Of a DNA stretch of 64,000 nt, positions 1 through 9,009 are shown piece by piece. Below the pieces are notes generated by a model. That model saw only the letters and a program-made list of their open reading frames with translations. It did not search any database and had not been told where the DNA came from. The stretch comes from Sphingorhabdus sp. EL138 (GTDB lineage Bacteria; Pseudomonadota; Alphaproteobacteria; Sphingomonadales; Sphingomonadaceae): NCBI RefSeq assembly GCF_945882965.1, contig NZ_CAMCWY010000013.1:18425-82424 (forward strand), given 5' to 3'. The first letter of the stretch is position 1; each line of letters begins with the position of its first letter. Made by a program: the position numbers and the translations under genes.

Positions 1-7
1 ATATCAC

Positions 8-745
8 ATGCGTATCAAGACATTCATTTTGACAACTGCCGCCGCCATGGCCCTCGCTGCTTGTGGCGGAGCAGATACCGCTGGCGCACCAAAAGGAGAG
101 CCGCTTGCCAAGGTTGCCGCCCCTGCGGATAAGGCGTGGGTAGATGTCGTCACCAAAACCGAAATTGGTGGCTATCAAATGGGTAACCCCAATGCAAAAT
201 TGAAGCTGGTCGAATATGGCGCGATTTCGTGCCCGGGCTGTGCGCAGTTTTCGGTGCAGTCGACCGAGGAATTGCACAAGCTGGTTAATGACGGCACCGT
301 GTCGATGGAGTTCCGTCCATTCTTGGTCCATGGTATTCAGGACATTCCCGGCTTTCTTTTGGCACAATGCAGCGGTCCGGAGGCATTCTTCCCCCTGACT
401 GACCAGCTCTATGCCGAACAGGCGTCATGGCTCAGTAAAATCAGCAGCGTGACCGAAGCGGACCAACAGGCGATGCAGAAAATGTCGCCTGAACAAATCT
501 CAACTTTGCTTGGCACCAAAATGGGGCTGATCGAATTTGTGAAGTCGCGTGGCATTAGCGAAGATCAAGCCAAAGCCTGCTTATCTGACAAGGCCGCGAT
601 TGACGGCCTGATCAAAACAACCGAGCGCGGCACGAAGGAAGACAAGGTTTCTGGCACGCCATTCTTCCTGCTGAATGGCGCGAAGTTGGACGCCAGTTCA
701 TGGGTGCAGGTGAAAAGCAAGCTGGTCGAGGCCGGCGCACGCTAA
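8..745 (+). CDS. DsbA-family thioredoxin-fold lipoprotein
   Basis: A periplasmic thiol:disulfide oxidoreductase-like protein of 245 residues. The N-terminus is a lipoprotein signal with a lipobox LAAC, the lipidated cysteine being Cys19. A thioredoxin-type CPGC active site lies at residues 75-78, and a likely cis-proline loop (GTPFF) near residue 217. The size and the insertion between the CXXC and the cis-Pro fit the DsbA/DsbG-like 'thioredoxin domain' family common in sphingomonads. It precedes smc by about 50 bp and may be cotranscribed with it. Its substrate proteins cannot be told from sequence. Only 7 bp precede the start, so upstream context is not visible. Confidence 0.85.
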   Translation: MRIKTFILTTAAAMALAACGGADTAGAPKGEPLAKVAAPADKAWVDVVTKTEIGGYQMGNPNAKLKLVEYGAISCPGCAQFSVQSTEELHKLVNDGTVSMEFRPFLVHGIQDIPGFLLAQCSGPEAFFPLTDQLYAEQASWLSKISSVTEADQQAMQKMSPEQISTLLGTKMGLIEFVKSRGISEDQAKACLSDKAAIDGLIKTTERGTKEDKVSGTPFFLLNGAKLDASSWVQVKSKLVEAGAR

Positions 746-797
746 ATATGGCTTGGGGAGGTCATGACCTGCCATCATCCGCAACGGGGGTTGCCTG

Positions 798-3700
798 TTG
801 CGGATAAAGAAGCTGAAACTTGTCGGCTTCAAAAGCTTTGTCGAGCCCGCTGAACTCCGGATCGAAAGCGGGCTTACCGGCATTGTCGGGCCAAATGGCT
901 GCGGCAAATCTAACCTGTTGGAAGCCATCCGTTGGGTGATGGGTGAAAGCAGCGCCAAATCAATGCGCGGCGCAGGCATGGAAGATGTGATCTTCGCCGG
1001 GACCGCGTCACGTCCGCCGCGCGATTTTGCTGAGGTCACGATATTGGCCGAACGCAGCGACGACACTGCCGACAGTGCCAGTGACGAAGAATTGGAAGTC
1101 ACCCGCCGGATCGAGCGCGGGGCAGGTTCCGCCTATCGGTCCAATGGCCGCGACGTCCGCGCGAAGGATGTGGCGCTTATCTTCGCGGACGCCGCAACGG
1201 GTGCGCATTCCCCTGCTTTGGTGAGCCAAGGCCGCATTGGCGCAATCATCTCGGCCAAACCGCAGGAACGCCGCCAGATGTTGGAGGAAGCGGCTGGAAT
1301 CTCCGGCTTGCATGTCCGGCGCAAGGATGCCGAACAAAAGCTGCGCGCCGCCGAAAGCAATTTGGCGCGGCTGGCGACCACCCTTGCCGATATGGACGCG
1401 CGCGCAGGCCAGTTGCGCCGCCAAGCCAAGCAAGCCGAACGCTATCGCACGCTGACCAAAGACATATTGCAAGCAGAGGCCCGTTTGATCTTCGTGCGCT
1501 GGCGTGAGGCCAAGGCAGCGGCAGAACTGGCACGCGCTGAGGCCAATATCGCGGCTAAAGCCGTTGAGGACGCTGCCGTCGCTCAACGCGCCCTCACGGA
1601 CAAGCAGCAAGAGGCGGTGCGACAACTTGCCGACGCGCGGGCACTGGCGATGGCGGCGCGCGATGCGGCCAGTGAACTGTCGAACCAGCTTGTCCAACTG
1701 ACGGGCGAACATGAACGCATAATCCGGCGCCAATCCGACCTAGCGGCGCAAGCGGCGCGCATGGCCGACGATGGCGCACGCGAGGGCAGGCTGACGCATG
1801 ATGCGGCAGATGCGCTTGCCCGGTTGCAGGCCGAAAGCGTAAAGCTGGCCGACCAGATTAAAGCGCAAGAGGAGGAACGCCCTGCTTTGCTGCGCACCGC
1901 AGAAAACGCCGAACGGCAAGCGCGTGAGAGCGAAATAGCCTTGGCCAATGCATCCGCAGAGCAAGCACGTGCGGATGCCGAGTTGCGTGTTGCACATGCT
2001 GCGCTGGCGGCGGCAACGACGCGTGAAGGGCGGGCTGAGCAAGCCTGCGCGCGGATCATATCGGAACGCGATGCGTTGGGGGATGAGGCGCAATATGCCG
2101 GAGCCAAAAGCCAAGCCGATACAGACGTGCAACGCTTGCAGACACAATTGCAAGCGGACAATTATGCGCATGAAGCCGCCGAGGCGCAGCGTGCCGCTGT
2201 CATCTCCGCCCGCGATGTTGCCCAAGTCGCAATCGCAAGTGCCAAGGCGGAACTGGCCGCGTTGTTGACCGAACAGAGCGCGCTGCAGCGGTCCTTGACC
2301 AAAAGCCAAGGCAACAAAGCGATTGACCGCATTTCGGTCAAGCACGGCTATGAACACGCTTTGGCCGCTGCCCTGGGTGAGGATGCAGATGCCAGCATTG
2401 GTGGGGAAACCGGACGCCGCTGGCTTGGCGGGGCTGCTGCGCTTGATAAGGTCGCCGATACGGCCCTGATACATTTTGTCGATGCGCCGCCAGAGCTTGC
2501 CGCGCGATTGTCTATGGTGCGCGTCGTTGAGGCAGATAATGGCCAAGCGCTTGCCCCAGGCGAACGTCTGGTGACGTTGACAGGCAGGCTGCGCCGATGG
2601 GATGGTTTTGCGACCGATGGCGATGGCGCGACGATTGCAGAGCAATTGGTCCGCGCCAACCGTTTGGCCGAACTGGATATGCTCATCGCGCCTGCGCAAG
2701 ACGCGCTGAATGCGCAGGCGCAACGCCTGTTGCAGATGACGGATAAGATTGAAGTTGCGCAGGACGCGGTTCGCGCGGCGACGGCGGCGCGTGTAGTGAC
2801 TGAAGGCCAGTTGCGCCAAGCACTGCGCGCTGTGGATCAAGCCGAAGACGCGTTGACGCGGCTAAAATCTGCAAAGGCGGCGCTTGGCGACCGGATGGCA
2901 GCCGCCGAGCAAGATTTGGCCGAGGCGCAAGCGGAGCGCACAGCAGCCGAGACGGCTCGCGATGCCCTGCCCGATGGGTCGCATCATGCCGACCGCGTCC
3001 AAAACCTTGCTGCGGCACATGATGCAACGCGCGATTTGTTGGCGCGCAATCAGGCGGACCTGTCTGCACTCGAACAACGCATAGCGCAAAGTCGCGAGCG
3101 CCGCGCCGTGGCGATGGCCGAAATTCGCAGTTGGCAGGAACGCGCAGGCGAAGCCGAACGCCGGATCGCCGAAATGAACACACGCAGCGCCGATATCGCT
3201 ACTGAGCAAGCAGAGCTGTCGGGAAGGCCGGAAATACTGGTCCGCGACATTGCTACTTTGCGAGCCGATAAAGCGCAGTTGGCCGAGAAGCTCGCTGGCC
3301 TGCAAACCACAGAAACGGCGCATGAGACAATGTTGCGCGCACTGGAAAGCGAATTGTCGGCAGCAGCCGAGATGCTATCTGTTGCCCGCGAAACCCGCGC
3401 AGGTGCAGAAGCGCGTGCCGAAAATCAGGAACAGCGCCGCGTCGAAATGGGCCGGATTTCGGGGGAACGATTCGAATGTCCGCCGCCAGTCCTGCCCGAA
3501 AAACTGAACTTTGATGAAGATGCGATGGACGATACGGATCGGGAATCGAACCGCCTCGACGGCCTACAAAATGACCGGGAACGGATCGGGCCTGTAAACC
3601 TGATCGCCGCCGACGAACTGGCCGAACTGGAAACGCAGCAAGGCGCAGGCCTTGCCGAAAGCGAAGAGCTTACCCTTGCCATCAATCGCTTGCGCGGTGC

Positions 3701-4211
3701 CATCGGCAGTCTGAATCGCGAAGGCCGCGCACGGTTGCTTACGGCTTTTGAGGCGGTAGACGGCCACTTCCGCCGCCTGTTTTCGACTTTGTTCAATGGC
3801 GGACAAGCGCATCTGGCGTTGATCGACAGCGATGACCCGTTGGAGGCTGGCCTCGAAATTTTCGCGCAACCACCGGGCAAGAAACTGCAGTCGCTCACGC
3901 TTCTGTCGGGCGGCGAACAGGCGCTCACCGCTGTCGCGCTCATCTTTGGGCTATTCCTCACCAACCCAGCCCCTATTTGCGTCCTCGACGAAGTTGACGC
4001 GCCTTTGGACGACGCCAATATCGAACGTTTCTGCGATTTGCTAGACGCGATGACGCAAGAGACTGAAACTCGCTATTTAATCGTCACCCACAATGCCGTT
4101 ACGATGAGCCGGATGCACCGTTTGTTCGGCGTGACGATGATTGAACAGGGCATTAGCCGACTGGTATCGGTTGACCTTGGGGGCGCAGAGCAATTACTGG
4201 CCGCAGAATGA
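798..4211 (+). CDS. smc: Chromosome segregation protein SMC
   Basis: An ATPase of the condensin-like SMC complex that compacts and segregates the nucleoid. It has 1137 residues, the usual length for alphaproteobacterial SMC. The Walker A motif GPNGCGKS is at residues 31-38. A long alanine/glutamate/arginine-rich coiled coil follows, with a hinge around residues 500-600 and a second coiled coil. The C-terminal ABC signature LLSGGEQ and the Walker B motif VLDEVDAPLDD are near the end. The start is a TTG with a G-rich ribosome binding site (GGGGG) upstream, and it gives the standard N-terminus MRIKKLKLVGFKSF. The stop overlaps the next gene by 4 bp (ATGA). The kleisin partners ScpA and ScpB are not in the window. 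Confidence 0.97.
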   Translation: MRIKKLKLVGFKSFVEPAELRIESGLTGIVGPNGCGKSNLLEAIRWVMGESSAKSMRGAGMEDVIFAGTASRPPRDFAEVTILAERSDDTADSASDEELEVTRRIERGAGSAYRSNGRDVRAKDVALIFADAATGAHSPALVSQGRIGAIISAKPQERRQMLEEAAGISGLHVRRKDAEQKLRAAESNLARLATTLADMDARAGQLRRQAKQAERYRTLTKDILQAEARLIFVRWREAKAAAELARAEANIAAKAVEDAAVAQRALTDKQQEAVRQLADARALAMAARDAASELSNQLVQLTGEHERIIRRQSDLAAQAARMADDGAREGRLTHDAADALARLQAESVKLADQIKAQEEERPALLRTAENAERQARESEIALANASAEQARADAELRVAHAALAAATTREGRAEQACARIISERDALGDEAQYAGAKSQADTDVQRLQTQLQADNYAHEAAEAQRAAVISARDVAQVAIASAKAELAALLTEQSALQRSLTKSQGNKAIDRISVKHGYEHALAAALGEDADASIGGETGRRWLGGAAALDKVADTALIHFVDAPPELAARLSMVRVVEADNGQALAPGERLVTLTGRLRRWDGFATDGDGATIAEQLVRANRLAELDMLIAPAQDALNAQAQRLLQMTDKIEVAQDAVRAATAARVVTEGQLRQALRAVDQAEDALTRLKSAKAALGDRMAAAEQDLAEAQAERTAAETARDALPDGSHHADRVQNLAAAHDATRDLLARNQADLSALEQRIAQSRERRAVAMAEIRSWQERAGEAERRIAEMNTRSADIATEQAELSGRPEILVRDIATLRADKAQLAEKLAGLQTTETAHETMLRALESELSAAAEMLSVARETRAGAEARAENQEQRRVEMGRISGERFECPPPVLPEKLNFDEDAMDDTDRESNRLDGLQNDRERIGPVNLIAADELAELETQQGAGLAESEELTLAINRLRGAIGSLNREGRARLLTAFEAVDGHFRRLFSTLFNGGQAHLALIDSDDPLEAGLEIFAQPPGKKLQSLTLLSGGEQALTAVALIFGLFLTNPAPICVLDEVDAPLDDANIERFCDLLDAMTQETETRYLIVTHNAVTMSRMHRLFGVTMIEQGISRLVSVDLGGAEQLLAAE

Positions 4212-5077
4212 CTTTACATGGCCCCATCACCAACAGCTTTATCTCGCAACGCCTTCGGCTAAATTATGTCGACTGGGGCAACCCCGACGCGCCGCCTTTG
4301 CTCTTGGTCCATGGCGGCCGCGATCATGCGCGCAGCTGGGATTGGGTGGCGGAGGAATTGCGCCACGACTGGCATATCATTGCGCCCGACCTCAGGGGCC
4401 ATGGCGACAGCGCCTGGTCGCCCGATGGCAGCTATGAAATGTCGACCTTTGTCTATGACATGGCGCAATTGATCCATCAGCTGAACCTTGCCCCCGTCAG
4501 CATCATCGCGCATTCAATGGGCGGCAATATCGCGACTCGCTATGCCGGCCTCTTCCCAGAAAATGTCCGCAAGATGGTCAACATCGAAGGACTGGGCCTG
4601 TCCCCAAAGATGCAGGCCGAGCGTGATGCCATCGGCATTCAAAACCGTTTTCGCCAATGGATCGAGGACAAACGCAACGCCGCCGGTCGCACGCCTAAAC
4701 GCTATCCCAATATCGAAGCCGCGTATGAACGGATGAAGACCGAAAACAGCTATTTAACCGACGAACAAGCGCGGCATTTGACGGTGCATGGTATCAGCCG
4801 CAACGAGGATGGTAGCTGGAGCTGGAAGTTCGACAATTACCTCAATATCTGGGCGATCTTTGATATGCCGCGTGAGGATTTATTGGCCATTTGGCAGTCG
4901 ATCACTTGCCCCATGTTGATGATGTATGGCGCAAATAGCTGGGCCTCAAACCCTGAAAAGGATGGCCGTATCGCGCATTTCCCGACGGCAGAGGTCGTGG
5001 AATATGAAAATGCCGGCCATTGGTTGCACCATGACCAGTTCGACCGCTTCATGGCTGATGTCAGGGCATTCCTCTAA
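4208..5077 (+). CDS. Alpha/beta hydrolase
   Basis: A cytoplasmic alpha/beta-hydrolase-fold enzyme of 289 residues. Visible features are the oxyanion segment HGGRDH (35-40), the nucleophile elbow AHSMGG with Ser103, and the C-terminal catalytic His in NAGHW (His271). The substrate is unknown; the family includes esterases, epoxide hydrolases and haloalkane dehalogenases. It is translationally coupled to smc through an ATGA overlap and converges with the DNA ligase gene, overlapping it by 4 bp. No secretion signal is present. Confidence 0.9.
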   Translation: MTLHGPITNSFISQRLRLNYVDWGNPDAPPLLLVHGGRDHARSWDWVAEELRHDWHIIAPDLRGHGDSAWSPDGSYEMSTFVYDMAQLIHQLNLAPVSIIAHSMGGNIATRYAGLFPENVRKMVNIEGLGLSPKMQAERDAIGIQNRFRQWIEDKRNAAGRTPKRYPNIEAAYERMKTENSYLTDEQARHLTVHGISRNEDGSWSWKFDNYLNIWAIFDMPREDLLAIWQSITCPMLMMYGANSWASNPEKDGRIAHFPTAEVVEYENAGHWLHHDQFDRFMADVRAFL

Positions 5078-6642
5078 CCAATCATCGCGCGTAAGGCCGC
5101 AATAGTATCCGCCTCATCGGCTGGCTTGTCGCTGCGCAGGCGCGAGATGCGCGGGAAACGCATTGCAATGCCCGATTTATGGCGTTTAGATTCGTGCACC
5201 GCGTCAAACGCGACCTCAAGGACCAGCGACTTTTCGACTTCACGCACTGGACCAAAGCGGGCAACCGTGTTGTCGCGCACGAAACGGTCAAGCCATTTCA
5301 GTTCCGCATCGCTGAACCCGGAATAAGCCTTGCCCACGGGCAACAAAGCGCCGTCGGGGGTCCAGCAGCCAAAGGTATAATCCGAATAATAAGACGAGCG
5401 TTTCCCGCTCCCGCGCTGCGCATACATCATCACGCAATCGGCGATGAGCGGTTCGCGTTTCCATTTGTACCAGAGGCCAACCTTGCGGCCCGCCAGATAA
5501 GGCGAATCGCGCCGCTTTAACATGACGCCTTCAATCGCCGCCTCACGCGCACCGGAGCGCATTTCCGCAAGATGGTCGAAATCGCGCGCTTCGATGATCG
5601 TGGACAGATCGAACCGAACCGTGTCAAGTTTGGCAGCGAATAATTCCAGCCGTTCCCGCCGCGCACTCCAAGGCTGGCTGCGCACATCCTGCGTCCCGTC
5701 GAACAATATATCGTACAGGCGCACAAACACCGGATATTCCGCCTGCATCGCCGCGGTCACATTCTTGCGGCCCAAGCGTTGTTGCAGCGCGTTGAAGCTT
5801 GCCGCCTCCCCGCCTTGCACATCGCCGCGAACCAACAATTCGCCATCGACAACGCCGATGCCGTCAAAGGCAGCGGCGATTTCCGGAAACGCTGCGGTCA
5901 CTTCATCGCCACCCCGGCTAAACAACCGCGTTTCGCCGCCCGTTGACGCAATCTGGATGCGGATGCCGTCCCATTTCCACTCAGCCGCAAATACGCTGAG
6001 CTGGACAGTGCAATCCTCCAATGGATGGGCAAGCATGAAGGGCCGGAAAAACGCGCTGTCCGCAGGATCGGGGCGTTCGGACTTGCCCTCGCCCCACGCA
6101 AACAGCTCCGCATAAGGCGGACGAAGCACGTGCCAGACCTCTTCAACATCGTCCACTGAAAGGCCAAAGGCCATCCCAAAGGCGGTTTTGGCCAACCGCG
6201 CCGATATGCCCACGCGCATGCCGCCTGTTGCCAGCTTCAGCAGCGCATAACGGCCATTGGCATCCAGCCTGTCCATCAGTTCCGCCAGAACGATTGGCGC
6301 GCGCGCACGGCTTGCGCTGTTGAGCAGGTCAATGACTTCAGACACCGTCGGTGCCACGGCATCCGTTTTAACATCGGGCCACATCAGCGCGACGGTTTCC
6401 GCTGTGTCGCCGACATAATCGCGGCTCATGCGGAATAGCATAGGGTCAAAGCGTTCCTCGGCCATAATGCGAATCGCCGCCGATTTCACCGTTGCAATGC
6501 TGAGCGTGCCCGCGAGCGCCGCCAGCGCCCAACCGCGATCCGGATCAGGCATATCGCGCAGATATTCTGTGATCAACCGGATCTTAAGGTCGCGTGATCG
6601 TGTGTAGATCAGCCCATCAATCAACGCGGCGAAAGCCTGCAT
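5074..6642 (-). CDS. ATP-dependent DNA ligase (ligase-exonuclease repair pair)
   Basis: An ATP-dependent DNA ligase of 522 residues from the bacterial ligase-associated repair family, linked in the literature to resistance to DNA-damaging agents. The N-terminal half is the helical DNA-binding domain. Motif I is EWKWDGIR, with the adenylated lysine at Lys223. Later nucleotidyltransferase motifs (VDGEL, EGVMLKR, WYKWKR) and a C-terminal OB-fold region follow. The start ATG shares one base with the TGA stop of the upstream exonuclease (TGATG), so the two are translationally coupled. Families that often join this cluster, a DEXH helicase and a metallophosphoesterase, are absent nearby. An NAD-dependent LigA would be expected elsewhere. 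Confidence 0.94.
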   Translation of the reverse strand: MQAFAALIDGLIYTRSRDLKIRLITEYLRDMPDPDRGWALAALAGTLSIATVKSAAIRIMAEERFDPMLFRMSRDYVGDTAETVALMWPDVKTDAVAPTVSEVIDLLNSASRARAPIVLAELMDRLDANGRYALLKLATGGMRVGISARLAKTAFGMAFGLSVDDVEEVWHVLRPPYAELFAWGEGKSERPDPADSAFFRPFMLAHPLEDCTVQLSVFAAEWKWDGIRIQIASTGGETRLFSRGGDEVTAAFPEIAAAFDGIGVVDGELLVRGDVQGGEAASFNALQQRLGRKNVTAAMQAEYPVFVRLYDILFDGTQDVRSQPWSARRERLELFAAKLDTVRFDLSTIIEARDFDHLAEMRSGAREAAIEGVMLKRRDSPYLAGRKVGLWYKWKREPLIADCVMMYAQRGSGKRSSYYSDYTFGCWTPDGALLPVGKAYSGFSDAELKWLDRFVRDNTVARFGPVREVEKSLVLEVAFDAVHESKRHKSGIAMRFPRISRLRSDKPADEADTIAALRAMIG

Positions 6643-7580
6643 CAGCTCTCATCCTCGTCTTCACGGCCAACAAGATCGAGCGCGCGCGCTTTCAACTGAT
6701 GGAGCTCACACCACCGACCAAGCGCGTCAGTGCGGCCATGGGTAATCCATGTTTCTGTGGGCCGAAGCTCCAACAAAGTTTCGGTCAGCTCGTTCCAATC
6801 TGCATGGTCGGAAATGACCAAAGGCAGTTCAACATTGCGTTGTCGCGCCCGTTGCCGCACCCGCATCCATCCCGATGCCATGGCGGTTATCGGGTCGGGC
6901 AGACGCTGCGCCCAGCGGTCATTCATCGCCGATGGCGGGGCAATGACAATCGCGCCTTTCATCTCTGCCTTGGCAAGTCCCGTTGCCAGTATGAGATCGC
7001 CCAAGGGAACATCATGCGCCGCATATAGATCACACATTTTCTGCATCGCGCCGTGGATATAAACTGGCGCGTCATAGCCAGCGCGCCGTAGCTCTGCGAT
7101 CACCCGCTGCGCCTTGCCCAGCGCATAGGCCCCTATCAATATGCACCCATCGATATTGGCCCCGCGCGCGGCGAGCAATTTGGCAATCTCAACCTCAATC
7201 GGCGGATGCGTGAACACGGGCAAGCCAAAGGTCGCTTCGGTTATCAGGATATCGCAAGCCACAGCTTCAAACGGCGCGCAGGTCGGGTCGAACCGCCGTT
7301 TATAGTCGCCTGTCACCACCACGCGCTCGCCTGCATATTCTAACAGGATCTGCGCCGACCCCAGAACATGCCCGGCGGGGTGAAAGCTGATCTTCACACC
7401 ATTTGCTTCAAACCCGTCGCCATAGGGCGTGGGCGTGCCTGTTTCGGTGCCATAACGCAGCGCCATGATAGCCAGCGTCTCTGGCGTTGCCCAGACGGCT
7501 CCATGCCCACTGCGCGCATGGTCGGCATGGCCGTGCGTCACCAAAGCGCGTTCGGCGGGGCGCGACGGGTCAATCCACAT
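6642..7580 (-). CDS. Ligase-associated DNA exonuclease (metallo-beta-lactamase/CPSF fold)
   Basis: A metallo-beta-lactamase-fold exonuclease of the ligase-associated family, related to mRNA 3'-end processing and SNM1 nucleases. The zinc motif HGHADH is at residues 16-21 counted from the ATG used here, 312 residues in all. Further metal-binding motifs such as PAGHVLGSAQ and VTGDYK follow. The start is doubtful. Family members begin about 23 residues earlier, and the codons immediately upstream (7581-7649) encode the conserved WIEPQAHGIYVKPADMW segment in frame. That extension contains no ATG, GTG or TTG; see the separate entry. It is coupled to the ligase downstream. Confidence 0.92.
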   Translation of the reverse strand: MWIDPSRPAERALVTHGHADHARSGHGAVWATPETLAIMALRYGTETGTPTPYGDGFEANGVKISFHPAGHVLGSAQILLEYAGERVVVTGDYKRRFDPTCAPFEAVACDILITEATFGLPVFTHPPIEVEIAKLLAARGANIDGCILIGAYALGKAQRVIAELRRAGYDAPVYIHGAMQKMCDLYAAHDVPLGDLILATGLAKAEMKGAIVIAPPSAMNDRWAQRLPDPITAMASGWMRVRQRARQRNVELPLVISDHADWNELTETLLELRPTETWITHGRTDALGRWCELHQLKARALDLVGREDEDES

Positions 7581-7649
7581 GTCCGCTGGCTTGACATAGA
7601 TGCCATGCGCCTGAGGCTCTATCCAATGTTGGGCAAGGGTTTGCGCGAT
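7581..7649 (-). other. In-frame 5' extension of the exonuclease gene with probable ATC start
   Basis: Reading upstream from the ATG at 7580 in the same frame gives about 20 residues matching the family N-terminus (WIEP, HGIYVKPAD). They continue to an in-frame TAG at 7665-7667. No ATG, GTG, TTG or CTG lies in between. The ATC codon at 7647-7649 stands 8 nt after an AAAAGGA ribosome binding site (7658-7664), a normal spacing. Initiation at this ATC would give a 335-residue protein of standard length. The alternatives are a sequencing indel or a naturally shortened protein. Confidence 0.6.
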
Positions 7650-7750
7650 AGTGACGGTCCTTTTCTAACGCCAGATATGGGGCGCAGTGGGGCCGATGTA
7701 AACCAATTGCACCGAATGATCTGCATTGTGCATAGACATTGCGAGATTTA

Positions 7751-7765
7751 GAACATAAATAGAAC
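7751..7765. promoter_or_regulatory. Putative LexA (SOS) box, GAAC-N7-GAAC
   Basis: GAAC at 7751-7754 and GAAC at 7762-7765 are separated by exactly seven A/T bases. This is the alphaproteobacterial LexA recognition pattern (GTTC-N7-GTTC on the other strand). It ends two bases before the ATG of the radical SAM gene and lies about 100 bp upstream of the divergent exonuclease gene. LexA binding there would block transcription or translation start of the radical SAM-UdgX pair. About two such matches are expected by chance per window, so the support comes from its position beside DNA-repair genes. Confidence 0.6.
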
Positions 7766-7767
7766 AA

Positions 7768-9009
7768 ATGTCACAGATTCAGATATCCGAAAAGCTGGCC
7801 ATTCTTGCCGATGCGGCGAAATATGATGCGTCCTGCGCGTCATCCGGCACATCGAAACGATCAAGCAACAAATCGGGCGGGATTGGTTCGACCGAGGGCA
7901 TGGGTATTTGCCATGCTTATGCCCCCGATGGTCGGTGCATATCGCTGTTAAAAATTCTGCTGACCAATAGCTGCATTTTCGACTGCCATTATTGCATCAA
8001 CCGTAAAAGCTCCAACGTCCGCCGCGCGCGTTTCACGCCTAAGGAGGTGGTTGATCTCACGCTCAATTTCTACAAACGCAATTATATTGAGGGGCTGTTT
8101 CTGTCATCAGGTATCATCAAAAGCTCCAATTACACGATGGAGCAAATTGTTGAGGTCGCGCGTAGCTTGCGTGAAGACCATGATTTTCGGGGGTATATCC
8201 ACCTAAAGACGATCCCCGATGCAGACCCAGAATTGCTTGAGGCTGCGGGCCGACATGCCGACCGATTGTCCATCAATGTCGAATTGCCCACGCGCGCTGG
8301 CTTGCAAAAGCTGGCGCCCGAAAAATCGGAAGAGCGGATTGAAGGCGCGATGGGCGGCCTTAAAGAGGCCATTCTCGATGGGCGCGATGCGAAGAAGAAA
8401 TATCGCAGCGCACCAAATTTCGCGCCTGCGGGACAATCGACACAAATGATTGTTGGTGCCGACACCGCAACAGACAGCGACATCGTGCGCCGCGCCAATG
8501 GGTTATATGATCGCTTTGGCCTTCGCCGCGTCTATTATTCGGCGTTCAGCCCCATTCCAGACGCAAGCGCGGTTTTGCCGCTGCAACGCCCGCCGTTAAT
8601 GCGCGAACATCGCCTGTATCAGTCCGACTGGCTGATGCGTTTTTATGGCTTTGCCCCGCACGAGGTGATCGACGCGGCAGAGGCCGATGGCAATTTGCCC
8701 TTGGACATTGATCCTAAGCTTGCATGGGCATTGAAGCATCGCGCCCAATTTCCGGTAGATGTGAATGCTGCGCCAAAGGCACTGCTGTGGCGTGTGCCCG
8801 GGCTTGGCACCAAAGCCGTGGACGCAATCGTTAAGGCGCGGCGTTGGCGGCGGCTGCGGCTGGAGGATGTGGGCAGACTTACCGTGTCGATTACTAAGAT
8901 CCGCCCGTTCATCACCGCCGAAGGGTGGAGCCCCGGCGCGCTGACCGATATGGAACATTTGCGCGCATCGGTTGCGCCCAAGGTGAATCAGTTGGAACTG
9001 TTTGCGTGA
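7768..9009 (+). CDS. Putative DNA modification/repair radical SAM protein
   Basis: A radical SAM protein of 413 residues from the family always found beside UdgX-type uracil-DNA glycosylases. The 4Fe-4S/SAM motif is CX3CX2C at Cys69, Cys73 and Cys76 (CIFDCHYC). The N-terminus carries the family's GIGSTEGMGICHAYAPDGRC region. The C-terminus holds a helix-hairpin-helix DNA-binding motif (VPGLGTKAVDAIV). The reaction is not established; association with a UDG homologue and the HhH motif suggest action on DNA bases. Its stop overlaps the GTG start of the UdgX gene (GTGA). The ATG lies two bases after a LexA-like box and has no clear Shine-Dalgarno sequence, so the transcript may be leaderless. 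Confidence 0.93.
   Translation: MSQIQISEKLAILADAAKYDASCASSGTSKRSSNKSGGIGSTEGMGICHAYAPDGRCISLLKILLTNSCIFDCHYCINRKSSNVRRARFTPKEVVDLTLNFYKRNYIEGLFLSSGIIKSSNYTMEQIVEVARSLREDHDFRGYIHLKTIPDADPELLEAAGRHADRLSINVELPTRAGLQKLAPEKSEERIEGAMGGLKEAILDGRDAKKKYRSAPNFAPAGQSTQMIVGADTATDSDIVRRANGLYDRFGLRRVYYSAFSPIPDASAVLPLQRPPLMREHRLYQSDWLMRFYGFAPHEVIDAAEADGNLPLDIDPKLAWALKHRAQFPVDVNAAPKALLWRVPGLGTKAVDAIVKARRWRRLRLEDVGRLTVSITKIRPFITAEGWSPGALTDMEHLRASVAPKVNQLELFA

Noticed and set aside
1740..2840. Long open frame antisense to smc
   Set aside because: It lies wholly opposite the smc coiled coil, has no recognisable domain, and reflects codon bias in GC-rich DNA.
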